Origin: Acidobacteria bacterium 5-1 | Lineage (GTDB): Bacteria; Acidobacteriota; Blastocatellia; Pyrinomonadales; Pyrinomonadaceae | Direction of reading: 5' to 3' | NCBI GenBank assembly: GCA_002050455.1 | Contig: MWZA01000064.1 | Coordinates: forward strand, 1-41,865 | Length of the DNA: 41,865 bases | In this document: one piece after another, positions 1 to 8,606 of the stretch | How positions within the stretch are numbered: the stretch's first letter is position 1 | Layout: every line of letters starts with the position of its first letter | Notes under the pieces: model-generated | Told to the model about the DNA's origin: nothing | Databases searched by the model: none | The model's input: the letters and a program-made list of their open reading frames with translations, nothing else | Translations under genes and position numbers: made by a program

Positions 1-137
1 TTGCCGGGCTGATTATCTGGAAATAAATTGGCAAAATCACATAAAAAAAGATTAAACTACTCAATAATGTTAAAGTGAAAAGCAAAACTTGATATAGTTT
101 TGGAACAAGCGAAATCGGTAGAAAATCAGTCGAAGAA

Positions 138-776
138 ATGACGATGGTCAAGCGTTTATTAGTGGTTGACGATGAACCGAATCTGTTGCGGGCGGTTGCC
201 GTCGTTTTGCGCGGCGAAAATTTTGAAGTTTCAACCGCCCGCAACAGCAGAGAAGCACTCGTTTCAGTGGCTCAAAATCTGCCGGATTTAATTGTCAGCG
301 ACGTGCGAATGCCCGGCATGGACGGCTATGATTTGGCGCGAAAATTACGCGCCGCGCCGCATTCGGCGATGATTCCGATTGTTTTTTTAACCGCCAAAGA
401 TGAAACCGAAGACCGCATCGAAGGCTTGCGTGCGGGCGTTGATATGTATTTGACCAAACCGTTTGAGCCGGACGAACTCGTGGCAGCTATCCGAAATATT
501 TTACAGCGCGTCGAGCGCACGCATTCGACGATTGCCAGACTTGTCGGCAGTCAAGAATCGGAAGAAACGGTTTTTGTCCGCGACGAAGAATTGACCAAAG
601 CCGAATGGCGCGTCGCCGAAGCCGTCGCCCGTGGTTTGAGCAACAAGGAAATCGCCGCCGAACTGCATCTCAGCATTCGCACCGTTGAAAATCACGTCAG
701 TCGGATTTTAGCCAAAAAGAACTTTTCCAACCGCGTCGAAGTCGCCTGCCACGTTATTTCGTGCCAGACGGAATAG
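138..776 (+). CDS. Response regulator, REC plus LuxR-type HTH
   Basis: This is a cytoplasmic two-component transcription regulator of 212 residues. Residues 5-120 form a receiver domain: the acidic pair D11/D12 follows the strand KRLLVV, D55 in VSDVRMPG is the phosphoacceptor, T85 lies in FLTAK and K107 in LTKPF. Residues 150-212 are a NarL/FixJ (LuxR) helix-turn-helix with the signature GLSNKEIAAELHLSIRTVENH. Length and domain order are normal for the family. A second ATG two codons downstream (144) is an equally possible start, because no strong Shine-Dalgarno separates them. A stem-loop just downstream (797-825) looks like its terminator, so it is probably monocistronic. The sensor kinase at 1509 is a plausible but unproven partner, since one unrelated gene lies between. 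The targets cannot be read from the sequence. Confidence 0.93.
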   Translation: MTMVKRLLVVDDEPNLLRAVAVVLRGENFEVSTARNSREALVSVAQNLPDLIVSDVRMPGMDGYDLARKLRAAPHSAMIPIVFLTAKDETEDRIEGLRAGVDMYLTKPFEPDELVAAIRNILQRVERTHSTIARLVGSQESEETVFVRDEELTKAEWRVAEAVARGLSNKEIAAELHLSIRTVENHVSRILAKKNFSNRVEVACHVISCQTE

Positions 777-796
777 CGACGGCTTGCCTTTTGAGT

Positions 797-825
797 GAAA
801 ACACTTAGTCAATATAAGTGTTTTT
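797..825 (+). terminator. Probable intrinsic terminator after the response regulator
   Basis: A perfect 10-bp stem pairs AAAACACTTA (798-807) with TAAGTGTTTT (815-824) across a 7-nt loop, and the 3' arm runs into a short T tract. The stem is AT-rich, so strength is uncertain. The position, 20 bp after the stop codon and before the strong ribosome-binding site of the next gene, is what a transcription terminator would show. Confidence 0.6.
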
Positions 826-885
826 GTTGATTCGCCAACTGACATTTTCTCCTAAAATAACTGTAGAATTTATAAGGAGGCGGAA

Positions 886-1419
886 ATGTTAAAGAGAACA
901 AATCAAAAAATTTTGAAAACGGCGGGCTTATTTAATGCGACTCTGGCGATGCTTTTATTGTTCGGGCTGACGACTTTTGCACAAACCACAAATATGCAAG
1001 CCGCAACAATGCAAACTACGAGCGAAAAGAGTGTGACTCAGATTTTGCAGCCCGTTTTGACAAATTATAAAAATGTCAAAATCGGGACGACCAGCGAGGA
1101 AGTGCGCGAAAAGCTCGGCAAAGCGAAAATTGATGACAAAGACGGTTTTTATTACGAAATTTCCGATGATGAAATAGTTCAAATCAGGATTGATAAAGAC
1201 AAAAAGGTACGATTTATTTCTGTCACCTATTCCGACGAAATCGCGCCGAAATTTGCTGACGTTTTCGGAAAAGATATTATGATTGAATCGGCTGCCGACG
1301 GGAAGATTTACAAGCTTGTCAGATACCCTGAAGCTGGTTATTGGGTGGCTTATGCACGGAGTTCGGGAGAAAAGCCGACGGTAACGGTAACGATGCAGAA
1401 AATGCGGAAGGTTAAATAA
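886..1419 (+). CDS. Small exported protein of unknown function (SmpA/OmlA-like?)
   Basis: This 177-residue protein starts at an ATG preceded by a near-perfect Shine-Dalgarno AAGGAGG (874-880), which fixes the start. Residues 1-32 form a Sec signal peptide: a Lys/Arg-rich start, a hydrophobic core around AMLLLFGLTTF and a likely cut after the Ala of FAQ, giving a periplasmic or secreted product. The mature part contains the phrase KIGTTSEEVREKLGKA near residues 61-76, which resembles the repeat-opening motif of SmpA/OmlA (BamE)-like small domains. That similarity is suggestive only. No catalytic motif is visible. The gene stands alone between a terminator and the kinase gene. Confidence 0.75.
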   Translation: MLKRTNQKILKTAGLFNATLAMLLLFGLTTFAQTTNMQAATMQTTSEKSVTQILQPVLTNYKNVKIGTTSEEVREKLGKAKIDDKDGFYYEISDDEIVQIRIDKDKKVRFISVTYSDEIAPKFADVFGKDIMIESAADGKIYKLVRYPEAGYWVAYARSSGEKPTVTVTMQKMRKVK

Positions 1420-1508
1420 GCGTGAAATCTCGGCGGGAACTTTGGCGATTAAAAAATTCGAGCGTAACCGCTTGAAGTCGAACGGTTTCTGGCGGGTGCT
1501 GAATTTTT

Positions 1509-3320
1509 ATGAGATTTCAATCTTTAACGATTCGCGCCAGGTTGTTGTGGTTGACGCTTGGATTGGTGATTCCGCTCGTTCTGGTCGGGTTTTTCAATCT
1601 GTGGAATTTTTGGCAAGTCAGCCGAGCGCAACTTAACGAATCGCTGGAGCAGCAAGCCAAACTTGCGGCGCGGGCTTTTGAGCAGCGGATTTTGGCGCAC
1701 CGGCAAACATTGGAAACAATTTCCGCGTTGGCAAGCAGCGGCGAAAACACTTTTACGCTCGAAGATTATCTCAACTCAATTGTCAAAACCCGTCCAAACT
1801 GGCTCGACGTGCAAATTGTTAATACCAACGGCGAAGTCGTTTTGTCGCAATCGAGCAAAACGACGAATTTGCCTGCAATTTCAGTTAAGGAAATCAAGGA
1901 CAAAGCCGAGCGGGAAAATTCTTTTGTCATTTCGACTGAAGAATCCGCCGACAAAAAACTGAGTCTTTTGTCGCTCGCCCTGCCGATTGCCAATCGAAAT
2001 TTCGTCGTCGCGCGGATTGACGGCGCAAGCGTCAACGATGTTTTTGAAAGGCTCAATTTGCCGGATGATAATCTTATCGCCGTTTTTGACGAGAACAATC
2101 GCCTGCTTTACCGCAATCACGGTCTGTCCGAGCAAATGTCGCTTGATGCCGGTGAAACGCCGCTTTTTACTGCCTTGCGCGAAAAGCGCGAAGGCACGAT
2201 TGAAGTCGAAAGTCCGTACGATAAAGTCCGTCGCGTCTATGGTTTGGCGCGAGTTGAAACGGCAAACGGCATAGTCGCCGTCGGCATTCCAAGCGCGAAA
2301 CTTTATGAATTGACGCGGCGACAATTCGTGCGCCAATTGCTTTTTGGCTTGCTCATCGCGGTTTTGGCGATAACGGCGGCGTTCGTGATTGCGCTGAGTA
2401 TCACTCAACCGATGCGGCGTTTGACCAAAGCGGCGCGGGCTTTCGGAGCGGGCGATTTGACGGCGCGAACCGAAGTTACGCAAGGCGGAACAATCCGTGA
2501 ATTAGGACTGACTTTTAATCAAATGGCGGAGGAAATTGTACAACGCGAAGAAGAACTCCAAGCACTCGACCGCTTGAAGTCTGAATTCGTCAGCAGCGTT
2601 TCGCACGAACTGCGAACGCCGCTGACGACGATTAAAACTCTCACGCGCGTTTTGCAGAGCGATAAAATTTCCGCCACCGAGCGCGAAGAGTTTCTCGGAA
2701 CAATCGCCGCCGAATGCGACCGGCAGATTGATTTTGTGCAAAACCTGCTCGATTTGTCGCGCATCGAATCCGGCGCGTATAAAATTTCTTTAGCTCCGAC
2801 TGATGTCGTCAAAATTTTGTGGGAATGTGTTGAGGCGCAGCAGCGAGCAGCGATTTCCCGTAAATTAAATCTGAAATTCAATTCGCCGCCGAGCGATTTG
2901 CCGCCCGCGTTGACCGATTCGGGAGCGTTGCGGCAAATCGTGTCGAGCCTCGTCGAAAACGCAATGAAATACACGCCCGAAGGCGGCGAAATCCGTCTCG
3001 CCGCGAGCGAAAAAAACGAACGAATTGCAATTGAGATTTCCGATAACGGCTGCGGAATTGCGGCGGAAGACATGCCGCATATTTTTGAAAGGTTTTATCG
3101 CGGACGACCGCTCGACGCGCAGAATTTGTCGAAAACGGGCGGCGAATTTTCCGACGAGGACGAATACGTCGCCGTCAATGAAACCGCCGGAGTCGGTCTG
3201 GGACTTTATCTCGTCCATAATTTAGTCGAGCAAATCAGCGGCGAAATCACAGTCGAAAGTCCGGTTTATAAAAATACGCACGGCACGAAATTTACCGTTT
3301 TGCTGCCGATTTCAAGGTGA
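1509..3320 (+). CDS. Membrane sensor histidine kinase with HAMP domain
   Basis: A 603-residue sensor kinase. Two membrane segments (about residues 13-33 and 277-297) flank an extracytoplasmic sensor region of roughly 240 residues with a Cache-like look. A HAMP linker follows (298-350), then HisKA with phosphoacceptor H366 in SSVSHELRTPL, then HATPase_c with the N box at N484 (LVENAMKY), G1 box DNGCGIA (512-518), F box FERFYRG and G2 box GVGLGL (561-566). All catalytic elements are present, so it should autophosphorylate. The start ATG has no clear Shine-Dalgarno. The stop is 8 bp before the lipoprotein signal of the L,D-transpeptidase gene, suggesting co-transcription and a possible cell-envelope stimulus (inference). 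Its regulator could be the REC-HTH protein at 138. Confidence 0.93.
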   Translation: MRFQSLTIRARLLWLTLGLVIPLVLVGFFNLWNFWQVSRAQLNESLEQQAKLAARAFEQRILAHRQTLETISALASSGENTFTLEDYLNSIVKTRPNWLDVQIVNTNGEVVLSQSSKTTNLPAISVKEIKDKAERENSFVISTEESADKKLSLLSLALPIANRNFVVARIDGASVNDVFERLNLPDDNLIAVFDENNRLLYRNHGLSEQMSLDAGETPLFTALREKREGTIEVESPYDKVRRVYGLARVETANGIVAVGIPSAKLYELTRRQFVRQLLFGLLIAVLAITAAFVIALSITQPMRRLTKAARAFGAGDLTARTEVTQGGTIRELGLTFNQMAEEIVQREEELQALDRLKSEFVSSVSHELRTPLTTIKTLTRVLQSDKISATEREEFLGTIAAECDRQIDFVQNLLDLSRIESGAYKISLAPTDVVKILWECVEAQQRAAISRKLNLKFNSPPSDLPPALTDSGALRQIVSSLVENAMKYTPEGGEIRLAASEKNERIAIEISDNGCGIAAEDMPHIFERFYRGRPLDAQNLSKTGGEFSDEDEYVAVNETAGVGLGLYLVHNLVEQISGEITVESPVYKNTHGTKFTVLLPISR

Positions 3321-3328
3321 ATAAAAAA

Positions 3329-3469
3329 ATGAAAATTAAAAACTATATCTTGCTTGGATTGCTGTCGCTCACGCTGGTTGGCGGCGCGTGTCAACCGCCG
3401 TCAACCAGCGTGGCGACAAATGGAAATAAAACAGCTGATGGAAACCGCGTGTCGGAAACGGCACAATAG
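3329..3469 (+). other. Interrupted N-terminal signal segment of the L,D-transpeptidase
   Basis: From ATG 3329 the frame encodes MKIKNY followed by a hydrophobic stretch and the sequence LVGGAC, a lipoprotein-type signal peptide with Cys at codon 21. The -3 residue is Gly rather than Leu, so the lipobox is not canonical. A polar linker follows, then TAG at 3467-3469 (codon 47). The same frame continues without any further stop into the transpeptidase at 3578-4741. A single C-to-T change (CAG to TAG) would explain it. As written, the signal peptide is separated from the enzyme. Confidence 0.75.
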
Positions 3470-3577
3470 CCAACCATTGAAGCCGCGCCGGTTACGGCGG
3501 GCGAAGACAATTACAAAATCATCACTGGCGACGATTTTCGGCTTACCGTTCGCGCCGCCGACACGCAAAAGGTTGAG

Positions 3578-4741
3578 TTGTTTTATCAACCCGTTATCGC
3601 CGTTGACCGCGCTTTGAAATTAAAAACGCTGAACGCGCCCGCCGAAGCGTCAAAGGACAGTTTTGTCGCTGACTTGAAAATCCCCGAAGATTTTAACGGC
3701 GAAGTTTGGGCGCGAGTGAAATATCCGAACGGCGATGTGAAGGAAACTGAGCGTTTGCTGCTGGCAAAGCGCGGCGAACCCGAAAACGAAACGAGTCAAA
3801 CGCCAACGAACTTAAATTCCAACACAAACGCAACAAATTCAATCACAGCCGCGCCGAATCAAACCGCCGACACAGAAGAATCGGCGCGGTCAGATAAATT
3901 AACCGGCGGGCAAATCGAACGCGCCGCGCTGAAGGCGGGCGACGGCGATATCCGCATCACGGTTAATGTTCCGGCTTTTACGTTGACGCTCTGGCAAAAC
4001 GGTAAGGAAATCAAATCTTACTACGTCGGTGTCGGGCGCAAAAAATTTCCGATTCCCATCGGAATGCGCTCGGCTGACAAAATCATTTTGAACCCGGACT
4101 GGATTCCGCCCGACAGCGAATGGGTGCGGCAGTCTTCGGATGTCGAGCCTTACGAGCGAATTCCGGCTGACGACCCGGACAATCCGCTCGGCAGAATCAA
4201 AATTCCGCTTGGGCAGGCATATTTGCTGCACGAAGCGCAATCGCCTTCGGACATCGGCAATCTCGTTTCGCACGGCTGTGTCCGTGTTCTGCGCGACGAC
4301 ATTTTCGAGCTAACCAAGATGATTGTCAGCGCACGTAATCTACCGATTTCAAAACAAGAGATCGAAGCGGCGCGGAAAAATTCCGAACGTCAAGTTATCA
4401 GGCTTAACGGCGACATTCCGGTTGATATCAATTATGACTCGATGGTTGTCGAAAAAGGCATTTTGTCAATTTATCCTGATGTTTATGAGCGCAATACAAA
4501 TACGATTGAAAATTTACGCGCGAAACTCGAAAGTTACGGCGTTGATGCCGCAAAACTCGATGATGAAACGCTTAAGGAAATGTTTGAGCGCGTCAACCAA
4601 GACCAGAAATTCGTCGTCGCGCTCGCTGATGTAAAAGCCGGAAACGCGCTTGCCAAAGGCAAAACCGAACCGCTTACTCCGCAGCCAGCGAAAGGAAACA
4701 GCAAGGAAAAAGATTCGACGCGCCGAAAGTCGAGCGAATAA
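3578..4741 (+). CDS. L,D-transpeptidase (YkuD family), separated from its signal peptide by an amber codon
   Basis: YkuD-family L,D-transpeptidases make 3-3 peptidoglycan cross-links or attach proteins to peptidoglycan outside the cytoplasm. Here residues about 125-255 form the YkuD domain, with H218 in LLHEAQ and the catalytic motif SHGCVR containing C234. The N-terminal part looks like a small beta domain followed by an Asn/Thr-rich linker. The listed start is a TTG and is only the first possible start after the stop at 3467. The real gene almost certainly begins at ATG 3329 and would be 470 residues. Without the signal segment the enzyme would stay in the cytoplasm. It follows the kinase gene by 8 bp. 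The options are a true null allele, amber read-through, or a base error. Confidence 0.88.
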   Translation: MFYQPVIAVDRALKLKTLNAPAEASKDSFVADLKIPEDFNGEVWARVKYPNGDVKETERLLLAKRGEPENETSQTPTNLNSNTNATNSITAAPNQTADTEESARSDKLTGGQIERAALKAGDGDIRITVNVPAFTLTLWQNGKEIKSYYVGVGRKKFPIPIGMRSADKIILNPDWIPPDSEWVRQSSDVEPYERIPADDPDNPLGRIKIPLGQAYLLHEAQSPSDIGNLVSHGCVRVLRDDIFELTKMIVSARNLPISKQEIEAARKNSERQVIRLNGDIPVDINYDSMVVEKGILSIYPDVYERNTNTIENLRAKLESYGVDAAKLDDETLKEMFERVNQDQKFVVALADVKAGNALAKGKTEPLTPQPAKGNSKEKDSTRRKSSE

Positions 4742-5068
4742 GCGAAATTACTAAATTCCTTTGAGTGTTTTCATGAACGTTTGCCGGAACTTTGACAGAT
4801 AAGATAAAGAAAGCAACGGCAAAATTGAACGAGCGTAACAAACTACGGAAACGGAAAATTTGTTTTGGAAACGCGGTAATGAGCGAGGCAAAAAATTTGT
4901 TAAAATTTCAATACTGGTAGGTGAGAGAAGTTTTGACCTGCTACCAAAATTTAATGACCAAAAAATCAGAAAAGAGAAAATAAACAAGATTGTTTTCAAC
5001 AGTTTAGATGAACAGGTGAAATCATCCTCAGCCAAAGAGTTTTCGGTATTTCGATTTATGCACAGTCT
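4742..5068. other. Gene-free interval, 327 bp
   Basis: This lies between two convergent genes. Both strands hold open frames of 70-94 codons, but their predicted products are low-complexity, rich in Lys, Ser and Phe, lack recognisable motifs and mirror each other, so I do not call a gene. A weak 6-bp inverted repeat (TGGTAG near 4915 and CTACCA near 4941) is the only structure seen. Confidence 0.5.
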
Positions 5069-6232
5069 TTAATTATCTTTGTAGACTTTTAGTACGAACT
5101 TATCTTGTAAAAATTCCGACGGTTGAATTTGGCTCTGCAAAATCACGCCTTTGTAATTTCCCGTGAGCAGCATCATTGCCGATGCAATTAAAGAAACGGC
5201 GGTAGTTGTTTGAATCGCCCGCAGTTTGTGTCCGTTTATTTCTAAAGGCTCGACGAAAAACGCTTTTTCCAACAATCGGCGCACGCCCTTCGAGTCGAAA
5301 CCTTCAACCGAAGCGTGAACGAGAACAAAATCGTTTTCGACGGCAGGAATTTTTTCCAAAAATGCGGCTAAAAGTTTGTTCGATAAATCCGGGTCGGGTC
5401 TTAATTTTCTATCTACAATGTTTTTCGCAAATTCTTCCATTACACTTTCAACCCAAGTGTAATGCCCGGCGTGGCGCAGAGTTTTATAATCCAGATTTCG
5501 TGATTTGCCGCGAAAAAATTCTGGCAAATCCGCCGCGCCGCCGCTTGTTAAATCTGCTTCGTAAGTTCTGCCGCCGATTATAATTGTTTCGCGTTCTGAT
5601 AATGCGGGAACTTGCCGAATTTCGTAATCACGAATCACGCGGGAATTTTTGACATATTCGGTTGCCACGCCAATCGGCGACCAAGTGAAACCGTAAAAAT
5701 GCGGCTGATGTGCGTGGGCGGTCAGTGCGCCGACTTTCATTCCGATTTTTTCAACTTTTTCCACGCTGAACTGCCGCTCGAAATTTTGATAAAGCGACAT
5801 CGCCAGAACATTGACAAAACCGGGCGCAAGTCCAGTCTGCAAAACAAAACCCGTTTCGGCATTTTTGGCAAGTTCGATAATTTCGTCGGTTTCCGCGACG
5901 TATTCGGTCAAATTTGCGTAGTGCATTTTGAAATCTCTGGCGAAACGCGCCATGCGCGGAGCTTGGCTTCCCGGCGAACAATCGAGCAAAACATCACATT
6001 CATCAAATGCACTTCCCATCGCATTGTTGAAATAATCTTTTGACATCAACACAGTTTCAACTTTTGAGGTTTTTTGCGAGTTTTGTAAAACGAACTCTTT
6101 TGCATTTTGTATGTTTGCTTGGCTTATATCGCCGAGGAAAATATCTGTTTCAAAATCCGACCATTCACGAATTAAAAGTGCCGCCGCTTCACCGATTCCA
6201 CCTGAACCGGCTATAAAAATTTTTCGATTCAT
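5069..6232 (-). CDS. Saccharopine dehydrogenase-like NAD(P)-dependent oxidoreductase
   Basis: A cytoplasmic protein of 387 residues when started at ATG 6232 (an in-frame GTG lies two codons upstream). The N-terminus KIFIAGSGGIGEAAALLI is a Rossmann dinucleotide-binding loop (GxGGxG), followed by an acidic residue at the end of the second strand (GDIS). DVLLDCSPGSQAPRMARFA and the central ETGFVLQTGLAPGFVNV segment match the saccharopine dehydrogenase / lysine 6-dehydrogenase superfamily. A C-terminal alpha/beta domain follows, as is usual. The exact substrate cannot be assigned, and lysine-pathway neighbours are absent. It is a single transcription unit on the reverse strand, and the IS element begins about 240 bp upstream of it. 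Confidence 0.82.
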   Translation of the reverse strand: MNRKIFIAGSGGIGEAAALLIREWSDFETDIFLGDISQANIQNAKEFVLQNSQKTSKVETVLMSKDYFNNAMGSAFDECDVLLDCSPGSQAPRMARFARDFKMHYANLTEYVAETDEIIELAKNAETGFVLQTGLAPGFVNVLAMSLYQNFERQFSVEKVEKIGMKVGALTAHAHQPHFYGFTWSPIGVATEYVKNSRVIRDYEIRQVPALSERETIIIGGRTYEADLTSGGAADLPEFFRGKSRNLDYKTLRHAGHYTWVESVMEEFAKNIVDRKLRPDPDLSNKLLAAFLEKIPAVENDFVLVHASVEGFDSKGVRRLLEKAFFVEPLEINGHKLRAIQTTTAVSLIASAMMLLTGNYKGVILQSQIQPSEFLQDKFVLKVYKDN

Positions 6233-6431
6233 AAACACAAAATTTCAACATAAAGTTATCAAGAATACAAAATCGGAAATAAACTATTTTTTCGGTAGAA
6301 TAATAGAAGAATTGTTTGATTAACATTTTGAATAAGTATTTAAGCCAAACAAAAAATGACGGAAGGCGGAAATGACGGGACGAGCTTTTACAGGCGGCTT
6401 TTGGAAAAGGAATTCGCCTATGAAAGGTTTT

Positions 6432-6456
6432 TCTGAACAGTTTATTTCTGTTCAGA
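6432..6456. repeat. Perfect 9-bp hairpin beside the IS element
   Basis: TCTGAACAG (6432-6440) and CTGTTCAGA (6448-6456) are perfect reverse complements around a 7-nt T-rich loop. The hairpin ends 13 bp before the left end of the IS element. No clean T run follows. It could be a terminator remnant, a protein-binding palindrome, or the feature that attracted the insertion. Confidence 0.6.
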
Positions 6457-6469
6457 CGTAAGTTTATTT

Positions 6470-6496
6470 GGTCGTGTAACAGAAGAGATGTTTGAA
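6470..6496 (+). repeat. IS left terminal inverted repeat
   Basis: The 27-bp outer end matches the complement of 7203-7229 except at positions 5, 13, 22 and 24. The transposase start lies 26 bp inside it. Confidence 0.85.
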
Positions 6497-6522
6497 AAGT
6501 CGGACAAGTTAAGATTTCAAAT

Positions 6523-7227
6523 GTGCATTATGAAACAATAACTTGTCCTGTTTGTTCAAGCCTGAACATCAAGAAGAATGGCATAAACAAACAGGGAAAA
6601 CAACGCTATCGCTGTAAAGAGTGCGGTCGGCAGTTTATTCTGAGATATAGTTATCGGGCATATTTGAACTCGATTCGAGAACTGATTGTGCCGATGTGTT
6701 TGAACGGTTCAGGCATTCGAGATACGGCACGAGTTCTGCGAATTTCGGCAACCACCGTCATGAAAGTAATTAGCCAAGCGGCACGCCAACTTGCGCCGGA
6801 GACACTTCCCGAACGGATTGCCGATGTCGAACTTGATGAAATGTGGTCATTTGTCCAAAAGAAAAAGAATCAATGTTGGTTATGGCTGGCATATTCACCG
6901 AAAGAGCGACAAATGCTGGCTTTTTCGCTTGGAAAAAGAACCGACCAAAGCCTGCGAAACTTGCTTAGTAAAGTGTCTGGCGTGCAAGTTACGCGCTTTT
7001 ACACTGATAATTGGGAGTCATATCAAAACTTGATTCCCGAAATTCGTCATTGGATTGGAAAAACTGGAACACAGAGAATCGAAAGACAGAATTTGAACTT
7101 TCGGACGCACTTAAAAAGATTGCAGCGAAGAACGATTTGTTTTTCAAAGAGCAAGAAAATGCTGGAAGCCGTCGTGAAACTTTATGTTCATCAGATAAAT
7201 TCTTCCAGCATCTCTTTTGTTACATGA
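6523..7227 (+). CDS. IS1-family transposase, single-frame type
   Basis: A 234-residue transposase that catalyses movement of the surrounding element. The N-terminus has a zinc-ribbon/InsA-like region with CPVCSS and CKECGRQF, then a helix-turn-helix around residues 60-85 (GIRDTARVLRISATTVMKVI). The InsB-like catalytic part carries the acidic residues of a DDE nuclease in DVELDEMWSFV, FYTDNWESY and a final RIERQNLNFRTHLKRLQR segment, typical of IS1. Classical IS1 makes this protein by frameshifting between insA and insB. Here both parts lie in one continuous frame, as in several non-enterobacterial IS1 relatives. The start is GTG 6523. The stop codon overlaps an ATG (ATGA, 7224-7227) that opens the mod remnant. 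It appears intact. Confidence 0.92.
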   Translation: MHYETITCPVCSSLNIKKNGINKQGKQRYRCKECGRQFILRYSYRAYLNSIRELIVPMCLNGSGIRDTARVLRISATTVMKVISQAARQLAPETLPERIADVELDEMWSFVQKKKNQCWLWLAYSPKERQMLAFSLGKRTDQSLRNLLSKVSGVQVTRFYTDNWESYQNLIPEIRHWIGKTGTQRIERQNLNFRTHLKRLQRRTICFSKSKKMLEAVVKLYVHQINSSSISFVT

Positions 7228-7229
7228 CC
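7203..7229 (-). repeat. IS right terminal inverted repeat
   Basis: Reads GGTCATGTAACAAAAGAGAT outward-to-inward on the reverse strand and pairs with the left end. It overlaps the transposase stop codon, and the ATG that restarts the mod frame is inside it. Confidence 0.85.
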
Positions 7230-8558
7230 ATAATTTTTTATTACAGTAAAACCTCAGATTATATTTGGAATCAGCAATACAAACCATATAGCGATGATTA
7301 CATAAAGCAGAATTATCGTATGAAAGATGAAGACGGACGAGCTTTTCAAACGGTTGATTTAACAGCGAGAAAACCGGGCGGAGATACTTCCTATGAATGG
7401 AAAGGTTATACGTTAAAAAGCGGCAGATATTGGGCGTATTCCAAAGCGAATATGGAGAAGTTCGATCAAGAAGGGAAAATTTATTACACAAGCAGCGGTT
7501 TGCCCAGATTGAAATACTATCTTGATGAAATGCCCGGAGTTTCACTTCAAGATATGTGGACGGACGTAAAACTTTTAAGTTCACATTCAGGAGAACGAGT
7601 TGATTATCCAACTCAGAAACCCGAAGTGTTACTTGAAAGAATTATCAAAGCATCATCAAATCCGAATGACATCGTTTTCGACTGTTTTATGGGAAGCGGC
7701 ACGACGCAAGCCGTCGCAATGAAACTCGGACGGCGGTTTATCGGCGCGGACATCAATCTCGGCGCGATTCAGATTTCAACCAAACGGCTGATTTCCGTCG
7801 CCGAAGAACTAAAGCCGGAAAAACAACGCCAACTTATCGCGGAAGAAGACGAAACGACTGCAAAATACACCGGCTTTGAAGTTTATAACGTCAATCATTA
7901 CGACGTTTTCCGCAATCCCGTGCAGGCGAAGGAACTGCTCATCGAAGCTCTCGAAATTCAGCCGCTTCTGGCATCTTTAGTCTGGGACGGCGAAAAAGAC
8001 GGGCGATTGGTCAAGATTATGCCTGTCAACCGCATCGCCACACGCGCCGATCTTAACGAACTTATCGCCAATTTCGATTACAAATCTTTTCAAGCCAAGT
8101 TTAACGAAAGTCCGCACAAAGCGGTCGAAAAAATTCTCCTCGTTTGTATGGGACACGAACCCGACCTGGCGGCGCATCTGCAAAAAGAAGCCGCGCCGTA
8201 TAAACTCGACATCGAAGTCGTTGATATTTTGAGAGATCGTTCAAAATTAGAATTCAAACGCGATTCGGAAGCGAAAATTACGGCGACGGAAACCGAACTC
8301 GAAATCGAAAAATTCTACCCGATGAACCTTCTGCAAAAACTCTCGCTTTTTCAGGAAAATGTCGAAGATTGGCGCGAATTGGTCGAATCGGTAATGATTG
8401 ATTTCAACTACGACGGCGCGATTTTCCAACCGACATTTTTGGACATTCCCGACAAAAACGAATTAGTGAAAGGCGTTTACGAAATCCCTTCGGATGCCGG
8501 AAATATCCGCGTCAAAATCACCGATCTTTTAAGCGAATCTTTGGAGATTGATTGTTGA
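7224..8558 (+). pseudogene. mod: Type III modification methyltransferase, N-terminally truncated by the IS
   Basis: This is the C-terminal 444 codons of a beta-class, adenine-specific type III Mod subunit. It keeps the segment before the target-recognition part (IIFYYSKTSDYIW), then YPTQKPEVLLERII (motif X region) and the S-adenosylmethionine-binding motif FDCFMGSGTTQ (residues 153-162), and a long C-terminal extension. In beta-class enzymes the catalytic DPPY motif lies N-terminal to these, and it is absent: homology stops exactly at the IS end (7229/7230). No upstream fragment is visible left of the IS. The ATG at 7224 overlaps the transposase stop, so the stump could be translated by coupling, but it should not methylate DNA. 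Full-length Mod proteins are usually about 600-700 residues. Confidence 0.88.
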
Positions 8559-8576
8559 ATTTTCCCGTGCTATCAT
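8548..8576 (+). promoter_or_regulatory. Candidate promoter of the toxin-antitoxin pair
   Basis: TTGATT (8548-8553), a 17-bp spacer and TATCAT (8571-8576) preceded by TG at the extended -10 position form a plausible sigma-70 promoter across the end of the mod remnant. It would start transcription just before the AGGAG ribosome-binding site (about 8590) of the antitoxin gene, letting the pair be expressed independently of mod. Confidence 0.45.
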
Positions 8577-8606
8577 TTTGCAAGCAAAAAGGAGTTTTAT
8601 AAAAAT

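Larger units (their letters stand above)
6470..7229 (+). mobile_element. IS1-family insertion sequence, 760 bp, complete
   Basis: The element is bounded by imperfect inverted repeats beginning GGTCGTGTAACAGAAGAGAT on the left and GGTCATGTAACAAAAGAGAT on the right (23 of 27 positions identical) and contains one full transposase gene. Its size is close to the 768 bp of IS1. The flanks (AGTTTATTT on the left, ATAATTTTT on the right) do not form the 8-9 bp direct repeat expected from IS1-family insertion. The right end abuts a truncated mod gene, consistent with a transposition-linked adjacent deletion or recombination between two copies. Confidence 0.9.

Noticed and set aside
4751-5035. Possible 94-residue membrane protein on the minus strand
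   Set aside because: It lies opposite another open frame of similar length, has no ribosome-binding site or motif, and its hydrophobic stretch comes from AT-rich DNA.
6461-7238. Target-site duplication of the IS
   Set aside because: AGTTTATTT and ATAATTTTT share only T-richness. No 8-9 bp direct repeat aligns with the repeat ends.
6366-7350. Shared GACG(G)GACGAGCTTTT at about 6377 and 7331 as an IS-related duplication
   Set aside because: The match is only about 14 bp, is not at the IS ends, and the surrounding sequence differs, so chance is sufficient.
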